From: Rhytidiadelphus loreus
Lineage: Eukaryota; Streptophyta; Bryopsida; Hypnales; Hylocomiaceae
Direction: 5' to 3'
Length of the DNA stretch: 64,000 bases
Assembly: GCA_947034895.1 (NCBI GenBank)
Contig: OX344764.1
Coordinates: forward strand, 69,111,348-69,175,347
How positions within the stretch are numbered: the stretch's first letter is position 1; every line of letters begins with the position of its first letter. The position numbers and the translations under genes are program-made. Of the stretch, positions 24,601-37,867 are shown in pieces. The notes under the pieces are model-generated. The model did no database searches. It worked only from the letters and a program-made list of their open reading frames with translations, and was not told the origin of the DNA.

Positions 24601-27600
24601 TTGTACACACAATGTTGAAGAAGATGGACTTGGGTCTCAAAACAGTGCTGATTGTTGTACCAGTCAATGTCTTACATAACTGGCGAAGTGAATTCCACAA
24701 ATGGCAGCCAGGCAATGAAGCCCCAATTCCTGTTTACATGCTTGAGGATGTGGCAAGGTTAGTCCTTGCAGTGTTTAACCATCGGTATTTGACTGTGCAT
24801 TGGCTTGTTTATAAAGAACTGTACAAAGTCGTAAACCTCGAGTCGTAGCTAGAAGTTAAGTAACTCACTATTTTGTACTATGCCTTCGTGAGGCTGAACT
24901 GTCTTTGAGTTTGTGGACATTTGTTATCAATTTCTTGAGTCATTTCAACGTTATAGCCTCTGCTCCAAAATGTACGCACGGGATACTCAGCATATTACTA
25001 CAATCTGGCAGAGATAATGTGAATCGATCCAAGTTGCTTGGTAAATGGAAAAGAAATGGTGGAGTGATGCTTATCGGGTACACAGCATTTCGCAACTTGT
25101 CGACAGGCAGGACAGTAAAAGATAAAATTGTGCGGGAAAATTTCTGTCTCACCCTTCAGGTAAATTTCTCGTAGTGCTTGTTTCTTAGCGTGTTCTCCAA
25201 ACAATTCATTTTTCATCCCTTCATAAATGCAAGAGTCTTGTAGGTATGTACTTTTTGAGTGCAGCAACTTTTCCGTCATACATTAACGTATGCGTGAGGA
25301 TGCCTCTCTTCAGACTAATACGAGTTATAACATATGATTTGCGTGCAACTGTGTTAGGGTTGAACATAGTCTGAAGGTTGCATTTCTATGTATATTTTGC
25401 CAGGATCCAGGGCCAGACATCCTTGTGTGTGATGAGGCGCACATGATTAAAAACCATAAGGCTGATATTACACAAGCTTTAAGGCAAGTGCGAACGCATC
25501 GTCGCATTGCTCTAACTGGATCTCCTCTCCAGAACAACTTACAGGAGTACTACTGTGTAAGTTTTGCAATTCTATCTGTGCGATTTTTTGAAATACTACT
25601 TCGAGTTGTCCATCATACTATTGTATTGTTGCAGAATGATTACGAGTTTATTTAATGAAAGAAAATAAATACTTAAGTACTATACCTGGTCAGACTACTA
25701 GATTATCTTGATTCTCCTATTTTGAAATTATATATATATATGTAATGTTTTTCACTATGAGAGTTCATCTTTGGATGCAGATGGTTGACTTTGTCAGGGA
25801 AGGGTTTCTGGGTCCCCTTCCACATTTCAGAAGAAGGTATTTCTTTCTTCAATTCACACATAGAGTCATGTCCCATTATTCTGTATACCTCGGTGACAAT
25901 TTGAAGTAAATAACTCATTTCCATTGATTGAAAGTTCATTTTTGTTGTTGGTATACAAAGTATTAATGCTTAAGATGTTGCCATTGAGTTCTAGGATTCC
26001 AATGTGACACCCACAATCCCAAGATTAACCTTGCGAATAGTACTATAAATATGCATGTTTCTCCTTATTTATAACATTTTATACTTTAGGATTGTCACCC
26101 AGAAGATACTTCATTTCGTTTATAATGCAATGATAGCTATTATGGGATCCTATTAGCCAATGAAAGGTGACAAAAATTCTGCAAATTAGGAACCCCCTTA
26201 ATTTCAGTTTTTAATACCAATTTTTTTTGCATAGTTTTTAAATTCAACGCCTAAACAAGAATAGTAGAATATTTTATAAACAGCTCATTTCATTGCTTAA
26301 ACTGTGATGATACTGTGTTCTTGAGAGAGTTTTTACAATGTCTTTGTGGGGTATAATGACTTTGGGGACGTGACTATACACATCGTTGGAACTGTTTTCG
26401 TATAAGTAACGGGTTTTTTGTTTTTACAACGCTATCATCCGAAATCGTTGGAAAGATGTTAATAGGCTTCTACAGTTCCCAAAATCTTTATACAGTTCGT
26501 TAATCTTACTGCAGGTAATTGAATTTCCAACTTCTGTTTCGGATATCGAATCTGTTTCTGATCTCCTGACATGTTTTGGTGTATCCTATCAGTTTTGCAG
26601 CTCCTATTGAGAATGGGCAGAGGGCAGATTCAACATCAAACGATGTGAAGCTCATGAAGGCCCGTGCGCATGTTCTTCATAAGAAATTGATGGGTTTTGT
26701 GCAGCGGAAAACTATGAATGTACTGAAGGATGAGCTGCCATCGAAATGTGTTTATGTGATTTCAGTTAGGCTGTCTCCTTTACAAAGGGCACTGTACTTG
26801 AAGTTCTTGCAGATAAATGGTTTCCTCAATAACGGAGCATCTGCAAAGAAGGATAGCCGCAACATGCTCTTTCAAGCTTATCATACATTGGCAAAGGTGT
26901 GAATAATACTGTGATCACTATCCTTGTTCATTTCTTATTACTTCCCAGCTTTGCACTAGTTTCCTCTACGTAAATGACCTGAACATACATTAAGGCACTA
27001 TTGGATGGTACACTCGTTTGACCTTTATTTCTTCTTTTCTTTTTTTCGCAATGTCAGCTTTCCATTGGTTCTTACAACGTATAATTCATGGCAGATATGG
27101 AACCATCCAGATTTGCTCATATTGGCTCAAGAAGAGAAAGACTTGCGGGAGGACAACGTTGAGAATTTCATTGTGGATAAGGATGATGACGTCCCGGAAG
27201 TTATTAAAGTTGTTGGTGGAGTGATTTTCATTAATGACGAGGAAACAGCCAAAGGTGGGTGTTTGTACTACTAGCTTTCTTAAGACTACTGCACTAATTC
27301 TTTTCTTGTTCTATGTAAAATGTGGCTTATTGTTGACCATATGAGGACAGAAACAGGTACTGTGGAATTGAAGAGCAACTCATCAAATGGTCGGACTGTA
27401 TGCCGAGCAGATGGCAATCAAGAGGATGTGAGTCAACTTATCTTCCGGTTCTGCTTGATAGTGTAAATATTAAATTTCAATGCTTTGATGCCTTATGGAA
27501 TTCTGTATGCTGTGTCTTTCTTTGGTGATAAGGAGTTTAACGCACCCAATCCTTTGTCTATTTTTCAGGTTGATAAATCAGGATGGTGGAAGGACTTGAT

Positions 27601-29944
27601 GGAAGGACAGGCACGTCAAGTACTGGAATTGAGTGGTAAAATGGTAATCCTAATGAAAATTCTATCATTGAGTTCAGCGAGGGCCGACAAGGCTCTCGTC
27701 TTCAGCCAATCCTTGCATACACTTGACCTCATTGAGGTCTTTTTGGAAGGCATGCCATGTCTGAATGGCTATAAAGGCAATTGGAAGAAGAATCGTGACT
27801 GGTACAGGTAGGTTAATTGACAACTAACCTTTTGCTGCCTCGAGTTTTATCGTTATGCATTTGAATGCACAGTTGCGGTAGCTCAGAACTGAAACTTATG
27901 ATTGAGTCGTGCACTCAGACAATTTTCTTGCTTTTCTGCCTTCAAGTTTGGGCTTACAGTGACTACCTCTCTTCAATATCTCAGGCTTGATGGGCAAACA
28001 TCAGCGAAGGCAAGGCAAGACCTTGTGGAACGTTTTAACGACCCAGAGAATACCTGTGTTCAATGCGTTCTCATCTCCACTCGAGCAGGATCTTTGGGGA
28101 TTAATCTCCCCGCTGCTAATAGAGTGATAATTTTCGACGGATCTTGGAATCCAACCCATGATCTGCAAGCTCTCTTTCGAGCATGGAGGTGACGTGTCTA
28201 CTTCAAATTCTTGAAGGAATGTTGAGGAGAAGAAAACGCACCTGCAAAAGTTTAAGATCCTGCTTTTTTGATAGACATAATTAATTCTGATCTCGTGTCC
28301 CTAAGCTGTGAGCTGGAGTGATTATGTTGAATTCATGTCTTCTCTGATGGTACCTACATTTGTAACGAGAGTTTTATTTTTTATACCATCTCGAGGAGTG
28401 GTGGGTTTAGATTCATTCTGCGATCTCAGTTGAGTTTGCTTGATTATTGGACTGTTCCAGGTCGAATCTGCATGCGCTCATTACCATATATGTCTTCGCA
28501 GGTTCGGGCAGACGAAGCACGTGTATGCCTACAGACTACTAGCTTCTGGAACAATGGAAGAGAAAATTTACAACCGTCAGGTAATTGCTACGGAGCTCCT
28601 CACGCTTGTGCAAGTCTAGGCATTTTTTGAAACAGAATAAGCCATACTGTAGGCTTTCTTAGCACTTGCGCTTCACAAAGTCAAATGATCCCTGATAGAC
28701 AGGGATGCTGAATTATTTGAAACAAAAACTAGTGTTGCACGACCAAATTTTAGGCAGTGGAGTGGGACTACAAGGTAAATGCTAATATTCGTCTTGGCTG
28801 GAACATATTTCTCACAATTTAAGCGGGGCTGTAAACATGACTTGATATCATTGCTTATATTTTCCTTTTGATGAACCTACCTCGTGCTTTTTGAGGATGC
28901 ATGTCAGAAAGGTTGTAATGAAATGTAACAAAGCTGAACGACTACATCTCAAGCCTGAGCTATTTTGATGCATACTGACGGATAATTCGACTGGGAAGTT
29001 GGAGCGAATTTTTTTGGTGTATTTATCCTGGCTTTGAAGTACCAAGTACCGAATATTATGTTTTCTACTTATGCATTCTATGAAAATTCTTTGTTTTGAT
29101 CGCTTTCAGGTTTCGAAAGAGGGTTTGGCTGCTAGAGTGCTTGACGAACACCAGGTCGCAAGACACTTTGTTGAAGATGACTTGGAGTTTTTTTACGTAC
29201 TTGACCCGGATGACGGTTATCCGGAGGTTGAGGATTCAGTCTGCAAGGAATCAAAGCAGCTAGACTTCGAAAATCCTCAGAATGTAGACGTATCCACTGC
29301 ATCAAGTGTTTCTGTTCAAGAGCTGGTGGCCCCGGTGCCAAAAGCGAAGCGGGCCGCATTTTCTGTCCCGGACGATGCTCCACCTCGGGATGACGTAATG
29401 GGGAGACTTCTCCTTGATTATCGTCCGAAGTAAGTTTATAGAATTGAGAACTGTTTCAGTTCTTCAGTGCATTGTCATATCTTGTCTGACGTTTATAACC
29501 CTAGGTTGACAGCGATGGCTCTCATGGATTGTGCTGTTGTGCAGGTGGATTGGGAGGTACCATGAACACGAACCTTTATTGGAAGATTTGGAGGATGAGA
29601 AGCTTTCGAAAGAGGAGCAAACGCTTGCTTGGGAATCCTTTCAGTACGCGGAATCTGTGCCACAGAATATGGCACCTTCGACTCCAGGATTGCAAGCTCA
29701 CATTTTTCCTCAACCCGCCACGTTACTACAGAATCCTGTAGCAGCGCCTTTCCCACCTGTACAATCAAATTCTCTCCCACTTCCACAGGTTGCTGCATTC
29801 TCTGTACCATCCCGTGCCACTGGAAGTTGCACTTATTATTATCATGAACTGCAGCTCAAAGCCGATAATATTCAACCAGGAGCGAGTTCCGTTTGTGCGC
29901 ATTGCAACCAGATTATTAGTTGGGAAATTATCAAAAGATCTTAG
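15663..29944 (+). CDS. ATRX: ATRX-type SNF2 chromatin remodeller with ADD domain
   Basis: SNF2-family ATPase of the ATRX class, a nuclear remodeller that in plants and animals works with histone H3.3 deposition. I read 29 coding exons: 15663-15763, 16478-16838, 17120-17182, 17349-17444, 17697-17789, 17970-18160, 18320-18560, 19148-19255, 19732-19860, 20098-20278, 20838-20993, 21276-21514, 21728-21943, 22123-22421, 22698-22779, 23374-23604, 23900-24019, 24591-24757, 25012-25159, 25404-25556, 25781-25836, 26593-26896, 27095-27254, 27351-27427, 27569-27807, 27985-28188, 28502-28580, 29110-29429, 29545-29944. Phases agree throughout, giving about 1737 residues. In order: an acidic N-terminus; a plant-ATRX segment ([38 protein letters not shown]); a Cys-rich ADD finger plus PHD near 686-790; Walker A MGLGKT near 963; DEAH near 1084; LTGSPLQN near 1111; [10 protein letters not shown] near 1436; [11 protein letters not shown] near 1465. 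All ATPase motifs are intact. Uncertain points: exon 20098-20278, the weak donor GTCCGA after 17444, and the start. Confidence 0.9.
19391..19640 (-). mobile_element. Helitron-like repeat in ATRX intron 8
   Basis: On the minus strand the sequence ends with a CTGTGGCAACGGCACAG hairpin, a short GGCATA spacer and CTAG followed by T, the form of a Helitron 3' terminus. Its body shares GGGGTGCAC, GGTACC..GGAAAGCTCTC and GTTTCGTGGCGTTCC with 50665-51130. The 5' boundary is not defined. It lies wholly in the intron between 19255 and 19732, so it should be spliced out. Confidence 0.6.
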
Positions 29945-30955
29945 TTGCTGTGAACCCTTTTACTTCATTCAGCCTTCCGTGGCATTAGCAATCTGCCACG
30001 ATTTTTAGAACCCGAAATAATGTCACTTTGCACCAACGTAGGGTTCAAACGTAGAACTCAGATTGGTTGAGCATTGCTAAAAGTTAGGATTCTCATTATT
30101 TTTTGTAAAGTTTTAGCAGTCAGACGGGGGCCTGAACAGTTCCGTAGTGTTTTTGGTGCGATGGCTTTGGACAGGACGAGGACTGAGCATTCGTTTGTTC
30201 AGTTCTTCAAGGTGCTATTTAGTTGAGGATATATATATACATACATATAGATAGATAGATATACGTATATTAGAATGAGAGAGAATAGGTTGAGAGATGA
30301 CCATGTTATGTGCCAACTTAGAGTAGGGAATGTATACCTGGGCATAGCATTTGAGTCGAACTCTTATCTGCACGGATTGCACCATACAGGGAGGGCGGCT
30401 GGGAAGTTACTCCTGGTGGTTTCAGAATTACGACTCCTGCGTCACTGGCTGGCAGATCTGCTGATGCCCGAGTGTATGTTGCTTGCTTCCCACTCTTTTT
30501 GAAGTGATGCTCCTTGTCTGTTACAGCGGTCTACTCCTTGTCAGTGAAGAACTGGCAATATATATTATTGTACTGTACTGTCTGTGCGTTCTTGCATACT
30601 TTCTTACTGACATGTGGGGAATGATTCCCACTAGCTCGGTGCCAATGTGAGTCTTTTGGCATCATGCCCTGGCACCAAGCTTATTCTTTGGGTCCCATGG
30701 ACCACCATTCTACTAAGCCTATCACCACCCTGATTTGGAATCCAAATCTCTTGGGGCCAATTCCTCTTGGAATTGGCCTTCGAGACAGGGGCACATATTT
30801 TTCAGACATGTGCACTTGTTGCATGGAGCAAACCTAAGTGGAACTATAATTTTTTTAGTAGAATCTTTATTTCTTTGAATTTTTGAAGAGGTCAACCCCC
30901 GGAAATTACAGAACCATCGATAGAGTGGAGTCATAAACATCTCATAAGCACCCCC
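29945..30955. other. ATRX 3' flank and intergenic DNA
   Basis: The first several hundred bases after the stop are less AT-rich than the repeats beyond and probably include the ATRX 3' untranslated region. A simple ATAT/ATAG tract (GATAGATAGATAGATATACG) lies at 30225-30270. No further gene is supported. Confidence 0.45.
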
Positions 30956-31532
30956 TTAACTCCTAAAGTCCCAAGGCCGATTTTTTTGGGCCAAAAGCAC
31001 TCAAAACTACCACTTTTGCTACGTTCACCTATGAATTAAATTTCTTTAAATATTTTTTAGAATCTAAGCGTAGGATCTTATCCTATACTTGTCTTAGATC
31101 ACATGATAAAAAAATTGTGATGTTTCATCACATAGATTGAAAGATATTAGCATTCAAAGTGGAAGAAAAAAATTTATTTCGAGAAGCTGCTATGATTGCC
31201 TGCAAAACAAGAAGCTCCGTAACTTTCACACCACTAATCCAAATGGAATGAATCAAAGCTTCCCATTTAGAAGAAAATATAATCTACAAGGAAATAAATA
31301 TTTCAATTTTTTGTAGATTTTTTTTGCTACCCGACTCCCCCATTTTGAGGTTAATGTGGCATAACTTTTGTTCTTGGGCATCAATTGAAATAAAAATCAA
31401 ATTCCCAGAAAGCTCATAAGTTTGTCTATCTTATGAAAAAGTTTCAAAAAGTTTCAGTAAAAATTGAGATCATAAGAGCGTGCCCAAAATCCATTTTGTC
31501 CCCCGTAGGAACAATGGGACTTTAGGGGTTAA
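30956..31532. mobile_element. TTAA-bounded inverted-repeat element (family P1, copy 1)
   Basis: TTAACTCCTAAAGTCCC at the left (TTAA at 30956-30959) mirrors GGGACTTTAGGGGTTAA at the right (TTAA at 31529-31532). The interior has no coding sequence. Related copies are at 40408-40904 and, cut short, at 49554-49856. TTAA at both borders recalls piggyBac-type target duplication, but TTAA may instead be part of the inverted repeat. Confidence 0.7.
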
Positions 31533-32552
31533 ACAGCCATCCATGTATCTATTGGCACTTAAGTTCCCACCAATCAAGGATTGATATATTATCCAATTTT
31601 ACATAAATTCATTCATTTTGTTAAAATCTTCAAGGAATTTGGATATTTCTTAGGCACATTTGTATGTTTAAATAGATGGAATTGGGGTCAAAAGTAAGGG
31701 GTGGAATTCAACTAGTCTACTTTAAGTGTTCAATTACCAAGGATTTAAGAAAATCATCTAAAGACTGAACAAATTCATGGATGAATATGTGCTTTTTTTT
31801 GGTGCAATGTCCCTTAACGTCATTCACGGACCAATTTGATGACTTCATCTTTATTTTTTTGAGTTTCTTAAAAATTCGGATTTTATAGGCTCTAATTCTT
31901 ACAATCATTATCTATACATGCAAATGCAATATAAGATCATTCAATTGTTTGAATAGCATAACATTCCTTTGCATTAATTTGGATGATTTTGAATGAAAGT
32001 TGGATGAAAATCTTAATGTTTGAGATGGTATGAAAATAGTGTGGACTACACTGTATTAAATTCATCTAAAATACTATGAACTACCTTATGAGTATGCTTA
32101 ACAAATTGTGACCATTTGGAAATATTATAGTATAGATTAGCATTATTGGTGCAGAGCACAATGATTGAACTTCTTTATGTATTGGTTACCCTTGGTTAAA
32201 TTATATGTGTCTAACAAAGAAGGTTACAAAACATCACGATTATGAATTGATGGGTTTGATTGAAATAAAATAAAATAAAATAAAAGTTACTTATTGTACA
32301 CTAATGTAGTTGACTGAGTTCAAGCCATTTATACTTAGTGCTAACAAAGTTGGTACATGAGTTTTTAAGGCCTCAAAATTTAAATGAGGGTTTAAACCAA
32401 TAAATATATTATGTACACACAATTATCAATCATATATGTCTATATATAAGACAAGGTGGTTGGATTGGAGCATGATGGCATATCTTCTCCATATTTGAAC
32501 CCCCAACTATATTGTGCGTTGAAAATTCCCTACGAACCTAACATCACAAATC
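31533..32552. other. AT-rich intergenic DNA, nothing recognised
   Basis: No gene, terminal repeat or ordered tandem repeat was found. The only notable item is a short AAAATAAAATAAAATAAAAT run near 32264. Confidence 0.5.
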
Positions 32553-32555
32553 CAC

Positions 32556-32877
32556 TACACTAAAAAGGATATTTAGTGTTGGATTACATTTAGTGTAATT
32601 ACCACCCTACTTGACCCTACACTAAATGTCAATTTTAGGACAATTAGTGTAGTGCTAAACTTCAATGCGTAGATTTAGATTTACCAGATTTCAGATTTCA
32701 GATTTGTCATAGAGTACAGATTTCAGATTTGCCATAGAGTACAGATTTCAGATTTACCATAGAGTACTTTTAGTGTTAGAAATTACATTTAGTGTTACTT
32801 ACTTTAGTAGGGTAAATGATATTTAGTGTCATGGTTCGCAAATAGTGTTGCCAACACTAAATATCCTTTTTAGTGTA
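32556..32877. mobile_element. MITE with CACTAAAAAGG termini
   Basis: TACACTAAAAAGGATATTTA then GTGTTGG at the left mirrors CCAACACTAAATATCC then TTTTTAGTGTA at the right, so about 27 bp arms are perfect. TA lies at both borders (32556-32557, 32876-32877), consistent with a Tc1/mariner-type TA duplication. A third family cannot be excluded because the ends also resemble CACTA. Three 25 bp tandem units (CAGATTTCAGATTTG then CCATAGAGTA) fill 32692-32766. Confidence 0.75.
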
Positions 32878-33003
32878 CTTTAAAAACATTTCAATTCTCT
32901 AATACCTTGGACAATCTTATATCTTAGCACGCCCTCTTTACAAATAACCAATATGAACATCATATTAGAAAATTTATAGTTGAAATGAGAGTAACCATTT
33001 ATT

Positions 33004-33584
33004 TTTACTCCTAAAGGACTGAATGAGTGTTGAACATGATTTCATTGGTAGGTGCGTATGAAGTCATTTTTTTATGAATGTTTTTCAAATTTTGACACAG
33101 GGTGTGAACATGTACCCCCTTAGTGGGAATGTATTTTTTTTTTCAAACTAGGTGCCCTTTTCAAAATTTATGTTGTCATAAACTTTTGGAACAACCTAGG
33201 CAAATTCAGCCATCATGTGCAAAGCTCTTCCTATAACTTTGAAATTTGGTACATATATAATTAATATGATGCAGGATGCAAATGTTCAAGAAAATAACCA
33301 TGCACAATGTAAAAATCTCACCTTATGAGGAATTAAAGCTTGTTTGCCCTATTGGACAAGGTTGGATTTTTTTTTTCTAACTTGAAATGTTATAATCTTT
33401 CAATTTGTGCATTCAAAGTTTTTGAAATTATTTCCACACATTCTTGTAGTAGTCTAATACAAATTTGCATGGTTGAATTTTGAAAATAAACCTTTTATTT
33501 GTCATTTTTTCTCAATACCTTGAATAATGACAATTCTTCTTCACAATTTGTGCCCAAAATGTGTTGAAGTCCTATAGGGATTAA
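33004..33584. mobile_element. Degenerate TTAA-type inverted-repeat element (family P2, copy 1)
   Basis: The left TTTACTCCTAAAGGACT and the right AGTCCTATAGGGATTAA are weak inverted repeats. The interior (TTTTGACACAGGGTGTGAAC, CCCCTTAGTGGGAA, TTATGTTG, TTTGAAAT..GTA) is clearly related to 45311-45790. No protein is encoded. Confidence 0.45.
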
Positions 33585-36500
33585 TACAACCTAGGTTACT
33601 ACTACTCCCAGTGTTCCAAAATTATCTTCTAGTTAAACAAAATGTTCATGATTTTTTGCAAAAAATAAAGTTGTTTCAACATGTTTTGAGCTATATGTAG
33701 CATTAGGTACACTTCTACCATCTCAAAACTTTGAGTTTTGAAGCCCTTCCCAAAGTGCGGTATGAAATTTATTGCAATAAAATTAAGGAGAACCCAAAGA
33801 TCATTTTGGGTCAAAGGGGGTACTTTACAACAAAGTGGATGTAACCAATCAGTCTTCAAAATCAATTAGAACTGATTGGCTGGGGAAATGACAGGTGTCA
33901 CTAGTTTAATCCGAATTTTCCTTGCAAGTTGGTCCTCTGGCATGGCTGGCAACTACAGTTCTCACAATATATGAAGAAATGATAAATACTTGGGCAACTG
34001 ACACTGAAAATTTCATAACTGCATTGGGCCAATAACTTAGGGCACACCGGCCTTGGCAAATTTAATAACTTTGGAATAAGTTAATTGAATGATGTGGGAA
34101 AAATACAAGTTCAATAAAAATTCAAGTTCAATAAAAATTCAAATGCAATTTAGGATTAGTTAGGGACCAAAGAAAAGGGTAACATATCATAACTTTTAGG
34201 TTAATTGTAATGATATACATTAGAGAAAAAAATATTGGATTTAGACATTAAATGGCAGCAATGGATCCCATGAGAGGCAAGGTAGAAGTGTAGATTCCAA
34301 TGAAATAATCAACCCATTGCCTACTATACTTCTAATGGAATATTTTTCTTAGGTTGATCATTCTTTGACTATACATCTCTTCCAAGTCAAATGGTTGTGA
34401 CCATTTCTTAAAGTGTCTAAGTTTAAAAAAATGTCAAGGGGAATTTTTTGTGCAAATAGAGATTTTTATTTTTATTTTGAAAAAACAACCTAACATCCTA
34501 CTTGCAAAAAAATAGATTAATTCTCCTTAAAATTTAAAAATTTATATTTTCTTGATCTATGAAACTTGTTAAAGAAGGAACAACAACCCAAAAATGTTTG
34601 TTTGATTCTACAAAATTAAAGTAATTGCAATTGAAATCTGAATATCGATGATATTATTTTAAAGCATGTAGCCAACTTACCTTCAAGAATTATTCCAAAG
34701 AGTTGCAACCATTTTGGATATTTTTTCATAATGATACGACCTTGAGAAGTGCGGCTGCCCAGATTTTCGCAGGGGCAAAAATAAGAATTTTGTTACTTCA
34801 TACTCTAATATCTTGCAATCTACCTATCGGAAATTTCTGAAATTTTTTGCACATCTTCTCAAACTAGCATACTAAAAGATCATACGGTTACATGTGCCAA
34901 AAAAAAATCAATAATTTCCTAGATGTACTAGAAATGGCAGTTTTTGAGCATTTTTGGTGATAACATAATCAAGGAACTTTAAGGGTTAATATAACTAATG
35001 AGAAATGAATTAATCACATGTTTATATCAACTATATATTAACTAGTGAATCAAATTCAATTTGAAAAATTTGATTTTCCTTATAGATTTTGAACTTCAAA
35101 ATTCCCATTCTAATATTAATTTGACTAATTTCACCAATTATTGATTCTAAGAACTGTCCAAATTTGATTTTAGATTTTGAAATTTATTAAAATTATGACC
35201 TCCGAAATTTAATTATAAAGTTTGTTTTTTAAATCCATAAAAGAGGTGTTTTAAAATAGATAATTTTTAAAAATAAACTATTAATACATAAAAATTTATT
35301 TTGAAAATTAGAAGATTCAAAAGTATTTTAAATGTTTCAAGGTTTCTTATTTTCAAGTTTATGAGTTTATGTAAAACTTAAAGCTTGAAACTTTATCAAG
35401 TACCCTCTTTTTGATGAAATTTAGGATACACTCTTATAAGTGGGATTTCAATTTTTTTAGAAGAATTAATGTAATCTAAGAAACTATACAATAATTATTT
35501 TATGAGTTTTTTGGATGATTATATGATATTAACATTCTAAAACCACGTAAAAGTTATTTTATATCAATACTAATTTTCTATATTAGTCTATGATGTTTTG
35601 AAATTCTAAAAAGGGCACATTTAGTTCTTCAAAACTCAAAATGTATGTTATCATGCCATGCATTCACCTTCTCATATTCAAAAGGCTTACAATTTTGGTA
35701 AATATTTGAATGGGAAGCTAAATTGCAACAAATTGCAAAGCTTTTCAATGAAGAGGCTCAAAATAGGATAGACAAGAATTGTATAATCTTAATAGGTCTT
35801 GATGGAAAACTTGTTCATATTCATAGTCTTGACATCAATTTTTAGTTCACATATTTTCTGATAGGATACACTACATTAATGATAGTATGAATTCTTGGAG
35901 TACAAAATTGATTTTCACCTATCAAATATGCAAGAAGAAGTCTTGGAGTAGTTAGACCATTAAGAACTCTCAAGTGCAATTTGGATGAAAGGTGTGCAAC
36001 TAATTCTTAGACTTGCAAATTTAAATTATCTTTGAAACCCAAATAAGCAATTTTAGATGGGGCCAACAACTCCTCTAAATTAAATCTGTTTTCTTTTGCA
36101 ATCATCATGTTATCATATATAATAAATGATGGAGATACTTAAATATTCTACAAGACTTATAGTTGGTGGAAAATTAGATAATGAATTGTATAGTAGGTAA
36201 TTTGTCATCTAAACTGAGCTCTAAACTAGTGATTTGCCTTTTTATTGCTGATGAAGTTTAGAAAACTAATAGAAATGTTCTTATATGTGAACAAATTCTA
36301 ACTTAGCAAACAAGTGTATTGTCTCCTTTGTTTGCATAAATGCAATTTACTCATGAATATTTTATTAATCTAAGATAAAAAATTTGCACAATCTTGGCAT
36401 GATTTGGTTCTTTGACTCATCAAGAAATTGCAACCCATTCCTAAAACCAACCTCTAAATTTTTTTGCTTCAAATGTATAGCCTCAAATTATGACAACCTA

Positions 36501-37592
36501 GTATTAAACTTGACTTATTCAAACATGTTTTAAATATATATAAAAGAATCAAGATTGTTCATTTGATTTCCAACAAGACCTACAAACATGTAGGCAATTT
36601 AAAAATAGAAACCATACTCACTCACTTATACCAAACCATTTCATGTTTTAAGATAAATATGCCCCAAATCAATAGTGTACTCAATATATTGTCAATTTTG
36701 TAAGCTTGTTAATTTTTGTATACTTGCTTCAACTACCTGAACTCAAAATATTCCAAAGTTTGTACTCTTAACGATGAATAAAGTACTTAGGGGCAATGTT
36801 TTGTCCACATAACTTATCATTCATCCAAGGCAATATTTGAATCTTTAATCCCTAAAGGGCCGTAGTGTTTTGAGGTCCAAAATTGTTACAAAATACGCAA
36901 TGGTGAAAATGCTTCAATAAATCCCAATTGGCAAAAATGTTGTAGTAAGCAATATATAGGCTTTTTAATTTAGATTTTTTTAAAGTTGAATTTAATAAAC
37001 TGATTAAATGTTTGTTCTACCTTCTTTATTGCCTACAAAATAAAACTACTTGTAACCTTCACTTCATTATATGGAGTTGGAAGGTTTAAATGCTATTGTA
37101 TATGTATCAATCTATAAAATTAAAATTAATTAATTGATTCTTTAGAATATACTTCTAGCTACTTGGTTCAACATTAAATTTGAATTAAACCTTACAACTT
37201 TTGCAATATTCATTGAAATTACATAAAACCAAGTTTCACATGTAGATTCAAATGATTAGCATCCACCGTGAAGAATTCATGCAAAATTTTCAAATAGTGA
37301 AGTCAATAGTGCCCAATCAAGTTGTCAAAAAATCCAAAGTGTTAGTCGTTTAGGAATTAAAAGACAACCTTTTTCTAAGTCCAATTTTATCAAATTGAAG
37401 TTAAAGAGAGATAGAGAAATACATATAGAGATATGCCAATGTACATAAAATTCCAAATTTTTCTAGAAGGATGTAAGCCCTTAATAGTTTCAAAGAGATT
37501 TAACAATTTTGATTCCATTTTTTTAAAAATCAAGAACAATGTGATCACGAGGCTCTATCTACTCCAACTAGAATCTAATTGCATTGTGCAGT
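33585..37592. other. AT-rich intergenic DNA without a supportable gene
   Basis: About 4 kb is very AT-rich with stops in every frame. No terminal repeats, exon-like blocks or RNA genes were recognised on either strand. The tail of one TTAA-type element may be present at 34978-34994 (CTTTAAGGGTTAA). Confidence 0.55.
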
Positions 37593-37724
37593 CACTAGTA
37601 GAAAACCAGGCCCAATCTGTTGTTGTGGTCGCATTGATCATCAACAAATTTCTGTTGATCAACATAAATTTGTTGATGATCAATGCAACCACAACAACAG
37701 ATTGGGCCTGGTTTTCTACTAGTG
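37593..37724. mobile_element. 132-bp near-perfect palindromic CACTA-ended element
   Basis: Both arms start CACTAGTAGAAAACCAGGCC and match for about 66 bp with two mismatches, meeting near 37658. The inner motif TTGTTGTGGTCGCATTGATC echoes the GGTCGCGTTG motif of the other two CACTA-ended elements. A direct 3 bp duplication is not clear: the flanks are AGT and ACT, which are themselves inverted, so the palindrome may be slightly longer. Confidence 0.8.
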
Positions 37725-37867
37725 ACTGTGAACGCGGTTGTAGATAGGATTTGGAAACTCGGATTCAGAAACTAGACAGTCGATGCTATAGTTTTTGTCC
37801 AAAACAATGAGGAATTTTTATTGGGTTTGTCTCTAAGATAGAGACTACAGAAAAAGATTCTAAAAAT

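Noticed and set aside
37433..37747. 104-codon plus-strand frame
   Set aside because: Its second half reads straight through both arms of the 37593-37724 palindrome and its first half is AT-rich intergenic sequence.
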